Source: Cladopsammia gracilis
Taxonomy: Eukaryota > Cnidaria > Anthozoa > Scleractinia > Dendrophylliidae
Length of the DNA: 64,000 bases
Direction: 5' to 3'
NCBI GenBank assembly: GCA_022457155.1
Contig: JAJGOT010000054.1
Coordinates: 1,667,001 to 1,731,000, forward strand
Below are positions 1 to 11,690 of the stretch, one piece after another (the stretch's first letter is position 1; the number at the start of each line of letters is the position of its first letter). The notes under the pieces are model-generated. The model did no database searches and was not told the origin of the DNA. It saw nothing but the letters and a program-made list of their open reading frames with translations. Made by a program: the position numbers and the translations under genes.

Positions 1-374
1 TTTGCCTTTAGTTTTTTTTCAAATCATCGTGGCAAACCCAAAAGTCAACATTTACAGCAAAATTCAGTCCTAGTCCTAGCTTAGTAGTGAATTTTTTTGC
101 TCTTATTCGTTGCTCGGGCCAAGCTACAGCTTCTTATTCTAGTGCATACTCACCTTGCCTCGATTTTCAACATCACCGCAATGCATGCTGGGAAATAACG
201 AGATTTATCGACAGCGTTCCTTCCGTCCGCCACACATTTCATATTTATTCTAAGTCCACAGCCACTCCGACCCACTGCCGAAATTTCGCGCTTGTTGTGT
301 TCTCCTGTGGTCGCAACTTCCAAAATATGCCGCGGTAGGTCAAGAAATTCATCCAGAGTCGAGTCCCAAAGCTA
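1..374. other. Stretch without a recognisable gene
   Basis: I see no supported gene, RNA or repeat here. An 83-codon open frame on the plus strand (87-338) has no recognisable motif and no splice or promoter context. The TA at 373-374 is one copy of the target duplication of the MITE that follows. Confidence 0.5.
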
Positions 375-895
375 CCTTATTACATGAAATTTTCGCGACA
401 CGTTAATTTCGCGAATTTCCCGATTTGAAAAAAAAATCGCGAAATTTAAGTGACGCGAAAATTAAATGTCGCGAAAATAACATGACGCGAAAATTAAGTG
501 ACGCACATTACGTCAATAATTTAAAAAACGACTTTATTACCATTACACACGTTTATAACAATCATTTTGAACTATTCTGTGGTAATGTTCTGGTCCTTCA
601 AGCATGAACTACAAACCGTGCCTTGTATACACTGTGAGAACATCTTTCTTGTTACTGTTTCCATAATCAGTTGCGTTTCTGTTTATTTGGACATTGTTGA
701 TTAAGTTGTTTGATCAATTTCAGGGACATGTTAAATAACATTGACAAAGAAATAAAGTGTGTCTCACTCAAAAACGCGAAATTAAAGTGAGTCAAAATGC
801 AAAATTTTCGCAAAATCGCGAAATTAAGGTGTCGCGAAATATGTGAACCTCAAAATCGCGAAATTAACGTGTCGCGAAAATTTCATGTAATAAGG
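375..895. mobile_element. 521-bp MITE with TA target duplication
   Basis: The two ends are inverted copies: the left end starts CCTTATTACATGAAATTTTC and the right end is its reverse complement, with about 40 matching positions. TA dinucleotides flank both ends (373-374 and 896-897), as for Tc1/mariner-type insertion. Inside, the motif CGCGAAA next to TTAA recurs about ten times in both orientations, close to both ends. No transposase is encoded, so this is a non-autonomous element; the superfamily is inferred only from the TA duplication. Confidence 0.85.
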
Positions 896-906
896 TACTT
901 CGTTTC

Positions 907-1104
907 GTGGCGGCCATTTTCCAGTTCAACGAGCAGCGGGCCAAATTCTTTGACGAAGTACAACACCTAACTCGGTTCATTGAGAAAGTGGACTCTGAAC
1001 TACCTTCAAGCTTAATCATGCTCATCAGACAGCTACTAAAGATGAAAAATGGCTGTGGACTTACCAAAAATCGCAGAAACACCATATTGAAGACTTTATT
1101 GTAA
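907..1104 (+). CDS. Unidentified open-frame fragment
   Basis: A 65-codon open frame begins just after the MITE and stays open back to it. Its composition looks protein-like (FFDEVQHLTRFIEKVD, mixed charge, amphipathic), so it could be an exon or remnant cut by the MITE insertion. The first codon is GTG, not ATG, so the annotated start is only the limit of the frame. I recognise no family. A host exon and a transposon remnant are equally possible. Confidence 0.25.
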   Translation: MAAIFQFNEQRAKFFDEVQHLTRFIEKVDSELPSSLIMLIRQLLKMKNGCGLTKNRRNTILKTLL

Positions 1105-1383
1105 TTCAACAAAGCAAAATGTCAAAGTCAGAATGACGTTTCCAGTAAACTCGAGCCTTAAGAGTTTTAGAACAGCAGCACTTTCAATGGTAACTCCAAA
1201 TATGAAGTCACGAATTCCTTTGGGGCGTGTGTATGCAGAAAATTACTCAAAAACGTAAAAATCCTCAGGTGTGAATGGGTTAATGTATTTTATGTATTTT
1301 CCTCTAAACACACTTATATACTTAAATAAACGACTTTTTTCTTTATTTCTTAAAATGCCGCCTAGTATTTTAATTGCCCGTGG

Positions 1384-1430
1384 GGGGAAATCTCCATTCC
1401 TTATAAGCTCAGCTTCTCGGAGATTTCCCC
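1384..1430. repeat. 12-bp perfect inverted repeat (hairpin)
   Basis: GGGGAAATCTCC at 1384-1395 is the reverse complement of GGAGATTTCCCC at 1419-1430, with a 23-base loop. It lies in otherwise featureless AT-rich DNA (1105-1587) upstream of a candidate first exon. It may be a regulatory palindrome or the remains of a small element. Confidence 0.5.
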
Positions 1431-1587
1431 GCCACAGTCACTCCTCCCAGTAATGTACAAATTTTAAATTTAATGTTAGTCAACCTATTTATTATCGTTT
1501 TTATTCTGTTTGTAATTCATTGTGTGCGGCAAAATAATAAAAATAAAAAATAAAAATAATAATGTATTATTTTTGCAAATTTCCAAC

Positions 1588-2727
1588 ATGGCAGGAAAGT
1601 CTGCAGATGAAGGCGATTTTTCAAGGTAAGCCACTCATATTTTTTTGCCGTCTTTCTCGACCCTTTTCTTGCCTACTTTCTACCTTTTTTGTCTTGAAGT
1701 ATCCATAAATAAGATTATGATTTTTATTTTTCAATAACTAAATTCTTAAGTCATAAATTTCGGCAATTGCCAGACAAGGTAAATTTCCCTTCTTCTTGCC
1801 CAAATTAGTATGTCACATTTATTGTTCCATTGCGCCTTTTGAGGACGAGTGCTTACCAATAATAAATCAAAAATTAAAAAATTAAGATATTTTCCTGTAT
1901 AGAAAACATGATGCACCAGTATGCACCAACTGGTTTTACGCTGTTTGGGCGAAATGAAATCATGCATATTTGTTTGTTTTGTCACGTAAATAGGATGATA
2001 ACATCGACTTGTCGTGCTTGAATTTGTAAATCGTTAACTCAAAAGATTAACCTTTTTTATGAAACGTAGAGTGCCCCATATCAAGAGAGAGAACACTCTT
2101 CACGATTTCACGCGATGCAGAATTTAATATAAGCTCAAATACTCAACATGGGCGTCAAAAACGTCCTTGGACTGATGAGGAGACACGTGGATTCGTCATG
2201 TATATTTGTTTGTTCAGCCCTAATTCTGTTTCTGATGAGTGGGCAACAGCAGGAGATCCAACGTTTTGGAATGCCTGTTCGGATGCTGTTGCAGAAACAA
2301 CAGGCTGCCCCAGAAGAGGGGGTAAGTTTTGCAAATGCACTCAAAAGAATCGCTTGCATTTGTTTGTGTATTATTATCCTCTATCATTATTTATTGCCTG
2401 TGACTTGATTAATTGTCATTAAATTGTGATAAATGAAATGTTTTTCTTTATTAACATTTTTAGGTGAATCATGCAGAACTAGGGTGCTGAAATATCCCAA
2501 CACTTTCAAGGGCAGAAGAATTCTTCAGTGTTGATTATTTCACAGACGATCCTGTGCCAAATATTATACCAGTTGCTCCTGTAACTTCTACACCAAAATC
2601 CAGCCAACAAACCCCTGCCGATTTCCTCGTGGATTCTTTGTCCCCCTTGTTCTTCAGCCCGCCACATGGCAAGATGTCCAAGGAGGAGTCCAACATGACA
2701 GTTGGGGATGCAATTGTGCAAGTGTGA
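1588..2727 (+). pseudogene. Myb/SANT-like DNA-binding protein gene, broken in exon 3
   Basis: Three segments join in frame at the first two introns. Exon 1 (1588-1625) starts with ATG and encodes MAGKSADEGDFS before a GTAAGC donor. Exon 2 (2134-2321) carries RPWTDEETRGFV and a downstream FWNACSDAVAE helix, the pattern of the Myb/SANT-like domains found in many animal transposon-derived and MADF-type proteins, and ends at a GTAAGT donor. Exon 3 (from 2464, acceptor TTTTTAG) starts in frame but a single-base shift near 2505 separates it from the frame that continues with EEFFSVDYFTDDP and runs to a TGA at 2725-2727. The frameshift argues for a pseudogene. The link between exons is inferred from phase and splice sites only; whether it is a host gene or a transposon accessory gene is open. 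Confidence 0.5.
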
Positions 2728-2784
2728 AATATATTTAAGAAGATGTCATTAAGGTTAAAGTAGCAGGTATATTTATATGTAGTT

Positions 2785-3562
2785 GTGCGTGGAACATCTC
2801 CAAAACCACATGGAGTGTTTTCCGTCTGGTATCATCAAAACATCGATTGTCAAATGTCTCGGAAGAATTTGTTAATGCTCAGTTGCACTATAATTGTTGT
2901 CACTATCAAGGGTAGTATAGGGGAGGGTCATGGTATTTTAGGCCAAGCCCAAGGGGAGGGTCAGGAAATTCCATTCCCATCGTTGGAAGGTCACATCATT
3001 TTCAGTGCTCAATTTAAAATCTCCACCCCTCTCCTCCTGCTAATTTCTGACAAGTCCCTTACTATACTATGAAAACGTCGTTACTGTACTGTTGGTCAGA
3101 ATTAATTATGAACATATGCTATCTGATCACACTCAATGGCCTGACTCATTGTTCTTTTGCTTTTAGATGAAACAGATACACAAAAACCTTCTGAAGATCT
3201 TGGCGAAGCCTCCTGCAGCGTAGCCATTGATGACATATCTGATTTCAGTGCACAACTGGTGTGTGCAGTGTTCTTTAAAGTTTCCACATTTAGAAATTTA
3301 AGTGTGAGAAAACACTTAAGCCCAGCTGCTAAAGAACTCGGCTTCAAGCATAAAGGAAATGGAAATTATGAACTGGCCAAAAAATTGCCATTGCACTTGT
3401 CAAAAGAGAATATGTTCATGTTACTGCTGGTACAAACTACAAGTGTTTGTAATTGCTCTTAAGAAAGATCTGGAGCTGCCATTAGCTGAAGTAAACAATT
3501 CAGATCTCTCATCCTCAAGTTCAACTTCGTCTGTGGAAGACACAACTATCATCAATGTCTGA
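2785..3562 (+). repeat. Dispersed gene-derived repeat, copy 1
   Basis: About 780 bp here match 53305-54056 in the same orientation, with scattered substitutions and small indels. The segment contains an intron-like part, an acceptor before 3166 and a coding-like stretch (DETDTQKPSEDLGEAS... then SPAAKELGFKHKGNGNYELAKK). Neither copy is open throughout; in this copy the frame is broken near 3390. It may be the 3' part of the Myb/SANT-like gene just upstream. The duplicated block therefore looks like a gene segment copied with its intron, or part of a larger transposon that carried it. Confidence 0.65.
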
Positions 3563-3689
3563 TGCAGAAGATTCTGATCCACAGGACAGTAATTCCAAAA
3601 TCTGACTGCTTGCTATTTGAAGTTGGGAAAGTGTTCAACATCGATGTCTTGTAAAGAAAGTTGGCATTTGTTAGTTTCTATCTGCTCAT

Positions 3690-4265
3690 TTCAAAGTACC
3701 AGCTCTGGGCTGTAATAGACAGATTGGCAGACTTAAACAACCTTGTTTTTGCTGTTCCCAGTTTTGGACAGTATGAAATAATAATAAGCAATGCTTATGT
3801 TTGTTCACCGGTTGACATTTAATATATTTGCCAACTGTAAAGCGGTTTTCAGTGTTGGTTATTTTAAATACTGAGTTACTAATCTTGCTTCCAATGATGG
3901 ACACTTTCAGCATTTACCAACCTTGGTAATGATGTTTTCACTGTTGGATTTTTAATACATTTACTTTGTTGGTAATGCTGCTCCAATCTTGGATATTTAA
4001 ATTACTGACTTTCCAACCTTGCAGACCGTTTTCAATTTTGGACTTTTATTCCATTTACCAATCTTGGCAATGTTGTTTTCAATGTTGGACTTTCATTACA
4101 TTCACCAGCCTTGGTAAATTAAAAATAGACTTCCAGCCTTGGAATACTATTATGTGACTTTCCAATGTTGGTAAGTGTATCTTTTCAACCAATGTTGGAA
4201 TTCCAATTAAATTTCCAATATTTTCAAAATGATTTTCTAGAGTTTATCCAATTTTGGAATCTCAG
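3690..4265. repeat. Degenerate minisatellite, about 50-bp units
   Basis: A loosely conserved unit with CCAACCTTGG-like cores followed by a T-rich part (TTTTCANTNTTGGAC) recurs roughly every 45-55 bases, about ten times. Units are too diverged for exact borders. No coding content is supported. Confidence 0.55.
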
Positions 4266-4478
4266 AAGTTTTTCCTGTGATGCTACACAAGGCAAACTTA
4301 TGCAATGAATAACAAGGGAATAGGCATATTTACCAGTACATGTGTCAGGGAGAATGTGTAATATGTCAGGTGTGTCGCATCCGTGTATGTGGCAGACATT
4401 CGCTTACTTCTGACCTCCACTGTATACAGTACCATATAAACACACTGTAGCTGTCTGATTTTTGTTAGGGATAGTTAA

Positions 4479-4577
4479 GTACCTGAATCATGTACTGGTT
4501 AGTCACATGAGCACCACTGGCTGCAACGTACTGGAATCATGTACTGGTTAGTCTCATGAGCACCAATGCCTGCAATG
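4479..4577. repeat. Two-unit 49-bp tandem duplication
   Basis: The unit beginning GTACNTGAATCATGTACTGG and ending CTGCAA is present twice in a row, at 4479 and 4528, with only a few differences. Confidence 0.7.
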
Positions 4578-4589
4578 ACACACTCTTCT

Positions 4590-6100
4590 TTCCTCTCATA
4601 AATGTCACATAATCAGTCACACAACTTTCCCTTGTACTCAAATTTTTTCATTTTTTGGAGTGATAGCTCAGCAAGGAATAAGGCAGCATATGCAGTGGTT
4701 GCTGAGGCAGTGAATGATGATTACCGTGGACATGAACAATATCCTTGGTCGCCTGCACAGCTAAGAGGTTACTACATTCTATTTCAGTCAACATACAGTG
4801 TAAAGAGCGATTTTTTAATTGTGTCAGAGCCAAAATGAAAGAAATTACTCTGATCCTTCACAACAGAACACATACAATCCAATGAAGCAATCAACTCTTA
4901 AATGTAGTTGGTGCCTACTTGGCAAATAATTGTTTTAGTATAATTTTAAGATGTAAACGTCATAGTGGGCTTACTTTTTTGGACTTACACATGGTTATAT
5001 GAATTTTTGCCTGCAAACAAATTTGCTAATTTAATTTTAAAAAAATTGCAAAGAAAATGTTTATCAGTAGACATTTTATACATGTGTCTACAAGGATAAT
5101 GCAATGATACCTTGCAAGTGCAAGCAAACAACATTCATCCTACTTTTAACTCCTTAATGTCTGTCATGTTGAATTTAAATTTGGCACCAAAAGACGGTTT
5201 TGTCAAAATTTTGTCACCATGTCTGTTTTTATCACACATATAAACATCCTTGTGCTTACACTCGCATTCACGTAGGCTCAGCATTTTGGGTGGCTGCTCA
5301 TTGGAAGTGTGTTTGACAGATGGCATTAAATTTTTTAGTCAATGATAAGTAACATTTTTCTCTCTTTGATTTGCAGCTGCCTTTTTGACATATTTGAGAG
5401 GTCTGAAGGACACACAAAAAAGGAAAAGAAGGAGAGGAAAGGCAGACCACACCACTGTCTGCAGAAGAAAGGGGATATTACGAGTGGTAATATACCTGTT
5501 CTAAAGCTTTGTTGGCGATATTTCTAGAATAAAGAACATGATTTTTAGCTGTTGGGGGTTGATAAAATTATGCGAATTCATAACAATTATTCTGGTTGTT
5601 GAACACCAAATGAACTGTGCATGTTGTTATTTTCATTTAAGGAATGCTAGGTGTTCATTATTGTTTCTCCTTTTCTATTTTTGTCTACGGAATGTTCGTC
5701 ACACATGTATTTTTAGGTTACTCATTTATATCCTGTATTAATTACTCTGTTAGGTTTTTTCACATAATTTCACCTTTGTTTCAAGTTTCGTTTAAATAGT
5801 TTGCCATTAGTTTTCCCAGTACTTGTCAAACCACAATCGGTTTTTTATATTATCGCTTCATTGCCGTTTACTTTCGTGTTTCTGGAAGGAAACAACGTTT
5901 GTAAGTGTATTTTTTGCATCATCTATCCTAATTCATTTTCTTGTTCATTTCGTTTCAATTTCAGCTCTTTTATGTTCAACTGTAACGTGCATTTGTTTAC
6001 ATTTTCATCTTGTAGCAACCGTTTTCTTGTACGTACCGATAGTATTCAAACAAGAGTGCATTGGAACTTTTCTCATCTTGGCCCCCACATTCGTTGAAAC
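4590..6100. other. Mostly non-coding, with two exon-like segments
   Basis: A plus-strand open segment at 4650-4838 reads AYAVVAEAVNDDY and YPWSPAQLRGYY, resembling part of a Myb/MADF-type protein. A second exon-like segment is listed at 5376-5481. Several long open frames at 5801-6167 are T-rich and show no domain, and I do not call them. The rest is AT-rich without visible features. Confidence 0.3.
5376..5481 (+). other. Candidate orphan exon, basic protein segment
   Basis: The segment is bounded by an acceptor-like TTTGCAG and a donor-like GTAATA. One frame reads LTYLRGLKDTQKRKRRRGK, strongly basic. It could belong to the Myb/SANT-like gene upstream, but no partner exon can be joined with confidence. 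Confidence 0.2.
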
Positions 6101-6108
6101 GTTAAACG

Positions 6109-7382
6109 ATGGACTCAGCTATGGATATGGGGAGCCCATCACTACAGGAACACAATGGCGAAGATGAAGAATTTGCAGACGTTGCTGGTGCCATTGGCGG
6201 AGCAAGACCGAGGCGACATACCGAAAAAGGAAAGGCGTACATCGCACATATCAGATGGATGAATTATCACTCTCTTCAGAGGAAAGTTTCACGGAAAGTC
6301 GAGCGAATTAATCCTTTAATGGAAAATGTTGATAATGTAAGCATTGCCAAGAAGGATTTAGGAGCATTTCGTGTTACCTGTGAAGAACTTTAATGGCTTT
6401 TGCAGATTTATTGAACGATCTTGAAAGTGACGAAGATTTGGACATGGCGAATGACTGGTATGCCGAGCAGAAGATGGAGTGTTGGATTTGATCAGTGAAA
6501 GATACGATCGAGCAAGATTTAGAGAGCTCATCTATTACTTCAAAACGGACCGGAGCATTGAAGTGCTCCAGAGCATCAACAAAGTCTTCTGTTTCGTCTT
6601 GGAGGGCAAAAGAGAGAGCCAAGGCAGCGAAACTGATGGCAAAAGTGGCGATCTTAGAGCGAAAGCAAGAGTTGGAGCAAAAGGCTAAAAGATTGCGATT
6701 GGAAGAACAGTTTGCCATTGCACAAGCACGAGAGCGGGCGCATGTAGAAGTTGAAAGTGGTGCCGCAGAAGGTAAATCAGGACAAGATCTCTCTAACACT
6801 TCAACGTTAAACACTCAGCTGCAATATCCTTCGAATGCATTTTATCTTCAAGAGTTACCTGCTTCTGAGCTGCCACTGCCAGTCGCTTCAAGTGCTCAAT
6901 TTCCCTCAACCATAACAACTGCAGAAAACGTACTTTCCACTGCGAGTACCTACACATACACTCTTCCTTTTGTTCAGCAACCTTCAAATCTGCTGCTGCT
7001 GTACCCTCAGTTAAACCCTGAATTTTGCATCAACATGCAACCACGTGGCTCCAGGCATAATGCTTCATTCCATGACATCGTTATCCAGCAGAATAAACTA
7101 ACAGAAATGCTACTAAAGCAACATCAACAAAGTCTTTTGCCCTCCTTAACTATTACTAAATTCTCTGGCGATCCGTTGGAGTACTCTACTTTTGTCAGAA
7201 TCTTTGATGATCAAATAGAAACAGAAGTGAGTTCAAACGATGTCCGACTGTGCTGTTTAGAATATTTAGAAGGAGAGCCAAAAGAAATTATTAAAGGATG
7301 TCTTCACCTCGATAAACGTATTGGATATCCGGAAGTCAAGAAACTTTTAAGAGAAAAGTATGAAACTGTGGTCCCCAAATAG
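6109..7382 (+). pseudogene. BEL/Pao retrotransposon gag remnant
   Basis: A 95-codon frame starting with ATG (6109-6393) and a longer frame (6393-7382) together read as a BEL/Pao capsid polyprotein. The first ends in TAA and the second has an in-frame TGA at 6489-6491. The second contains a charged coiled-coil stretch (about 6600-6760), then SLTITKFSGDPLEYSTFVR and a conserved downstream segment ending in VKKLLREKYE. These match the DUF1759-type gag region also found in the intact BEL element at 12.2 kb. There is no protease, RT or integrase after it, and I see no flanking LTR, so this is an isolated 5' fragment. The frame change and stop show it is not functional. Confidence 0.75.
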
Positions 7383-7519
7383 TTATGTCACACACAAAAT
7401 ATGTGGTGCCTTGCACACCCTTGCCTGTTTCCCACACGCAAATCCGCTCTAGTAGGTGCAGTTTTATGTAATGTAAAATTTATTTTAGTCTCTTATGTAG
7501 GTATATATACAGGTCACTT

Positions 7520-7592
7520 GCGTTGTTTTGTAAAACTCCCTGATGAAGTGTGCGTTAGTCACATGAAATGTATAGGAGAAAACAAACCGTTT
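7520..7592 (+). ncRNA. Hammerhead-ribozyme-like motif
   Basis: The conserved core CTGATGA (7540-7546) is followed by a helix II candidate (GTGTG/CACAT with a short loop), then GAAA and the short segment TGTATA, which would give a minimal helix III and a cleavage site after TA. Flanking CTCC and GGAG, then TTTTG and CAAAA, can form a helix I. A very short helix III is the form described for hammerheads of Penelope-like retroelements. An unpaired A sits between CTGATGA and helix II, which is not canonical. No Penelope coding sequence is recognised next to it. Assignment is from primary sequence only. Confidence 0.45.
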
Positions 7593-7660
7593 TACAACTC
7601 TTAAGAGTCCCAGATGTGCTGCTCACTAGTTCAATCTTAAAAAAATTGTGTATTAGCACT

Positions 7661-8650
7661 ACAAGAAGCCACATGGCAAACACAGAGAATAGCAGTGCTG
7701 GACTTAAGCGTCGACGATCAAACAACGAAGAGCCAGCACCACTACTCTCCGGTAGCCACCCCAAACTTGATTCTACTATTGAATGTATTCTTAGAAAGAG
7801 AGTCGGTGAATGCTAAGACAGCAAAAAGTCTAGCTTGGTTCTCTTGGCAAGAATCAAGGTACTGCAGCACCATATGCACCATAAGTCCTGATTCCCAAGG
7901 GCCTTCGAATTCGAAGCGTTAAAACCAAAGGCAACGACAAAACTCTGCAAACGAAATTTCACCACATAATTTGTGAGGCAGAATCCAAGCTGCTGGTCGC
8001 TGCTATTGATAATCTCCATAGTGATGTAGAAGCTAACCGGGGAAGAGCTCAGAGAGAGAGAAGCAAACACTGATGGTACCATTGCCCAGTGGAAATCCTA
8101 CCTTGTTTAAAATAAGAACATCACTTCAGAGAAGGTGGATAAAGTCTCGACGAAACGGCAACATCATGCAAAAAACCTCTCCTCGGATAGCCCAGCTTTC
8201 CGTGCTTCGAAAGCGCTACAAGTGGAAATTACTCTCAAGGAAAGCAAACTGCAAGAAAACATGGACTTGGACAAGACCTTCATCCCATCCGAGCAGTTGA
8301 TTTGCGAAATAATCAGGCAAGAAATTCATCGCACAAATGATGTTCAACCTGTCCCCAGTGACCGGCAAAGAAAGGTCTCCTTCAACAACTGGAAGACCCA
8401 GTAGTTCAAAACGGTGCCAAAATAAGCCGCGCTGGCAGGGTTCATCTAAATCGTCACAAAGTCATTCCAAGTTGCTGAGATTTAACTCATCTAAACGGGT
8501 CAACCCATCCTCACTCGTCGGCAAAAAAACTCCCATCGCAAAGGTTCTGGCCCCCGCAAAATAGACAGTCGCTCTCTCAAGGAAAAACGGCTTTTCAAAT
8601 TGGCAACACAACCCCTGTACGACCTTCTGCCAAGGAACTTGGAAATCCAC
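7661..8650 (+). pseudogene. Unidentified broken open-frame region
   Basis: Several short plus-strand frames follow one another with shifts between them (7672-7816, 8135-8404, 8337-8564). They show protein-like composition, including a charged helical stretch (SKALQVEITLKESKLQENM) and a Lys/Ser/Arg-rich tail. This looks like the first ORF of a decayed retroelement placed after the hammerhead-like motif, but I recognise no domain and give no function. Confidence 0.3.
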
Positions 8651-9228
8651 TACTCACTTGGTTCAACATAAGTTGTGTGTGACGTGACAAGAGAAGAAAT
8701 GATATGCATCTGCCTAATCATAATCGACATAAAAATCTTTTGTATGTGTATTCATTGACTTCTTGTCTGTCCTGTTAAAGGAGGCACCAACAACAAGTAA
8801 ATTAAGTATGAGTACTATCGGCTGCTGGTAATTGTCCAATTTACATTACATGGGCTAAACTACAGAATACAGGGCCACTTATTTGCATGTTATTGAATAA
8901 GAATAGCATTTATTTTGTTATGCCTCCTTTTATAAAGAACCCTGACACATGCAAATGAGGTGGACTGTAATGTCTGTTAGGCAAAGGAAAATAAAACAGC
9001 TGGGTTGAAAATTTTCAAGCATTGACGAGGATATTTGAGAATAAAATGCACAAAGGGAGCACAACAATAGGCAAAATTCCTTCAATCAACAATACACTCA
9101 AGACTTTCCCAAAATGCACAATTTGTTAAGGATTATAAAACCTTTCCCTAGAGGGTAACTTTGATTGCTCTTATTACATCACATCTGTAAGTTATTTTAA
9201 TTGCACATGCTAATTAATGCTTCATTTT
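8651..9228. other. Stretch without a recognisable gene
   Basis: AT-rich DNA; I see no coding frame, repeat or structured RNA that I can support. Confidence 0.4.
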
Positions 9229-9525
9229 GAACCTGTGAATATACGCAAGTGTAGTGTAATGAACGGGTTATCGGTAATGGCGGTTAATTCACTCACTCAC
9301 TCGTTCCATCACTCAGATGTAAAGTTTTTCTGCATATCTACGTTGAAATAACAAAATTTGACCTTGGTAATTGATCAAATCCTATGTGGCGCAGTGTGTA
9401 AGCGATCAGACAATAGAGCCAAAGGATGTGAGTTCGATTCTTGTCAAGACGTTTTTTCGAACTGAAAATTACTAGTTTGTTTTGTTTGCATTTGACAAAA
9501 GTCGTTACATTTAATGTCCAATATT
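9229..9525 (+). repeat. tRNA-derived SINE, family A copy 1
   Basis: A tRNA-like segment with an A-box-like GTGGCGCAGTGTG and a B-box-like GAGTTCGATTC (9430-9440) is embedded in a block of about 300 bp. The block matches 17986-18290 over its whole length, including the upstream AATGAACGGGTTATC and TCACTCACTCAC part and the downstream CGTTACATTT end. Two long matches plus Pol III boxes indicate a SINE or SINE-like composite rather than a tRNA gene. Confidence 0.7.
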
Positions 9526-9542
9526 TTCTGATTGTTACCAAC

Positions 9543-9705
9543 CCTACATGCATGTAGGCCTTCATGGGTAGAATATACCTGATCTAGTGATGGTTAATTT
9601 CTGATAAAAACCAACTCTGTGCCTTAATGGGAAGAATATACCTGAAGGTGACAGTTTATTTCCCATTATAACCACCCTTTTGTCCTCATGGGTAGAATAT
9701 TTAAT
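9543..9705. repeat. Minisatellite, about 62-bp unit
   Basis: The motif CATGGGTAGAATAT recurs at 9563, about 9626 and 9687 with related sequence between. Roughly 2.5 imperfect units. Confidence 0.55.
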
Positions 9706-10490
9706 GTTTCATTGCATTTCAATTGCAGTCATTCTGGGCAAAACAACTGAAAGACCGATTTGAAAACTAAAACAAAAAGAACAAGGAAATGCGAAAACTG
9801 TATCTGAGAGGGGACAGAAGATACATACGAGGAGCAGAAAAAAAGAATAAGTGTGGAATGGAAGAAGTCAAAGGAAGACTATAACATTCTCTATGAGAAG
9901 ACGTGAAATCCTAAATAACATGTGGGAATGGAAGATTATGGAAGATTTTCCAAACTTTGGGTCAAGCTCAGGAAATGAGGTATGGAAATACAATGATAAC
10001 CAAACAGTAAATACATCTTAATCTACATATACATGTATTTTGGAAACATGCTGAACACTCAAAATACTCCTTGGAAGCATTTTGCCCAAATGCAAAATAT
10101 TGAAGTCAGTACTGCACTAACCATACTGACTAGTAGTTACTTGTTTCAGAAATTCATAAATTAATTGAAAAAATGTGAATTGAAACAAAATGTTAGCTAT
10201 AATTTGTATTAATGTGTGGCTGCATTTGGAAAAAGGTTTTTCAGTTTCTCAGCCTGGTTCATAGTATTTTCCTTTGACCATTGTAAAACCTGGTTTTAAA
10301 TTTCAACATGCCAAGGCATGCATTTACCCAATCAAAGTTTTGCTTTTACTGTCAGTGTCATTTTGAACTTTGAATGTTTATCGAACAGGTGGATTATTGT
10401 GCAGGTCAATCATTATTTAAAAATAAATTAACTTAAAAATAAATTAATTTTAATAAAATTTGTGAATGTTGTTTTCTCTTTTATTTATTT
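9706..10490. other. Stretch without a supported gene
   Basis: An acceptor-like TTTCAATTGCAG at 9717-9728 precedes a short protein-like segment (FWAKQLKDRFEN), but its frame stops almost at once. Nothing else is supported; the remainder is AT-rich. Confidence 0.3.
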
Positions 10491-10711
10491 TAGTGAAGGG
10501 AGCTGGAGCACTGAAAAAATGCGAGAGCACTAATGAAGATGATCAATATGAAGATTGCTAATGAAATTGTAGACAATCCTGCTCTTAGCAAGTGGTATGG
10601 TACATTTACCATAGGAGAACATGGTGTGTTCACAATAAATAGAACGAAAGCCAAAATGCTGCTGGGTAGGAAATTATCACAGCATAGGAAACCTTCTGCC
10701 TATAAGAGAAA
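10491..10711 (+). other. Candidate orphan exon
   Basis: The segment lies between an acceptor-like TTTATTTTAG and a donor-like GTAAAC. One frame from 10533 reads MKIANEIVDNPALSKWYG and continues to RKPSAYKRK. No family is recognised and no partner exon can be joined. It may be a host exon or the remains of a transposon gene. Confidence 0.25.
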
Positions 10712-10736
10712 GGTAAACATCTTGCACTCTGCATAG

Positions 10737-11690
10737 TGGCATACAAAGTATTGCTGTGTTGACCTCCATTGTTATATCTCTCAGATAGCTAGTATGCACG
10801 CAGTGATTCGTAAATTTAGTAGGCCATATTGAGCTGTATCTTCCACTTTGTTCAAAAGTTTGTTTTAAATCGCCAAAATATCTCTTGAAGACAAGTTTAA
10901 AACAACTTTCAAGGGACTATGAGTATGTTTAATGTAAAGCAAATGCTTTTGACAAGTCAAAACTGTCATTTTTGATAAATGTTAACAGACTAGCTGACCA
11001 GCCTTTTTTTAATAAACATCAAGGTGATGATGTTATAAAGAATTTCTTTTTGCAATTGCATGTGGTTTTCAAAGGTTCCTTCACTTGATCTAAAAGCTGG
11101 CTTTATTTGGTGTTATCACTGATATAAAGATGTCTTCCAGCTTTAGACTTTACAGTCATCATCATAAAAAGTGGCCCTTAAATACAGAAATCCAAAAGCT
11201 GACATCTGGAACTAGTTAAAAAGGATACAATATACACACCGTGTATGCTAACAAGGGATGATACGTTTTCCTATGTGCCGGCGAAAGGAAGAAGTGCCGA
11301 ATATGTCATTGCTACAAAGGTGATGAAAGTATTTTCACTTTTGAGTCTTATCAAAACCGAACATTATGTAAACATAATCTCATTTTATGTCAGGTCATTT
11401 CTATGGACAATAGTCGGTAGGCGTTATTTTCCTTGACCAATGAGAAGGCAGGGTGTGTAGGACACTATCATTCTTAAACACTAGTCTTGCAATGTGCTTG
11501 CCCCTTTTGATCGTTCACCATCACACTGTGCACGTCTCCTTCACTGTACTTAAGTCAACAAATTGAGGCAAGTAACTTACGTTTTTACGCTTATTTACTG
11601 GCAATGGCTGTTCTACGTGTCTTGGTTTTGGTTGATTCTTTTATCTGTCGATTGCATTATGTTTTGAGCAGTAATTTCACATTTCCCACA
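10737..11690. other. Stretch without a recognisable gene
   Basis: I see only AT-rich DNA and short open frames without domains. Confidence 0.4.

Noticed and set aside
3157..3462. Complete 101-codon gene
   Set aside because: Comparison with the copy at 53.7 kb shows that its second half is out of frame with the older reading.
5801..6167. Overlapping 98- and 114-codon frames rich in Phe, Leu and Ser, resembling membrane segments
   Set aside because: Apparent hydrophobicity follows from T-rich DNA; two frames look alike and neither has a family pattern.
9410..9450. tRNA gene
   Set aside because: Box-like sequences are present, but acceptor and anticodon arms do not fold properly and the whole 300-bp block is repeated at 18 kb, so it is a SINE.
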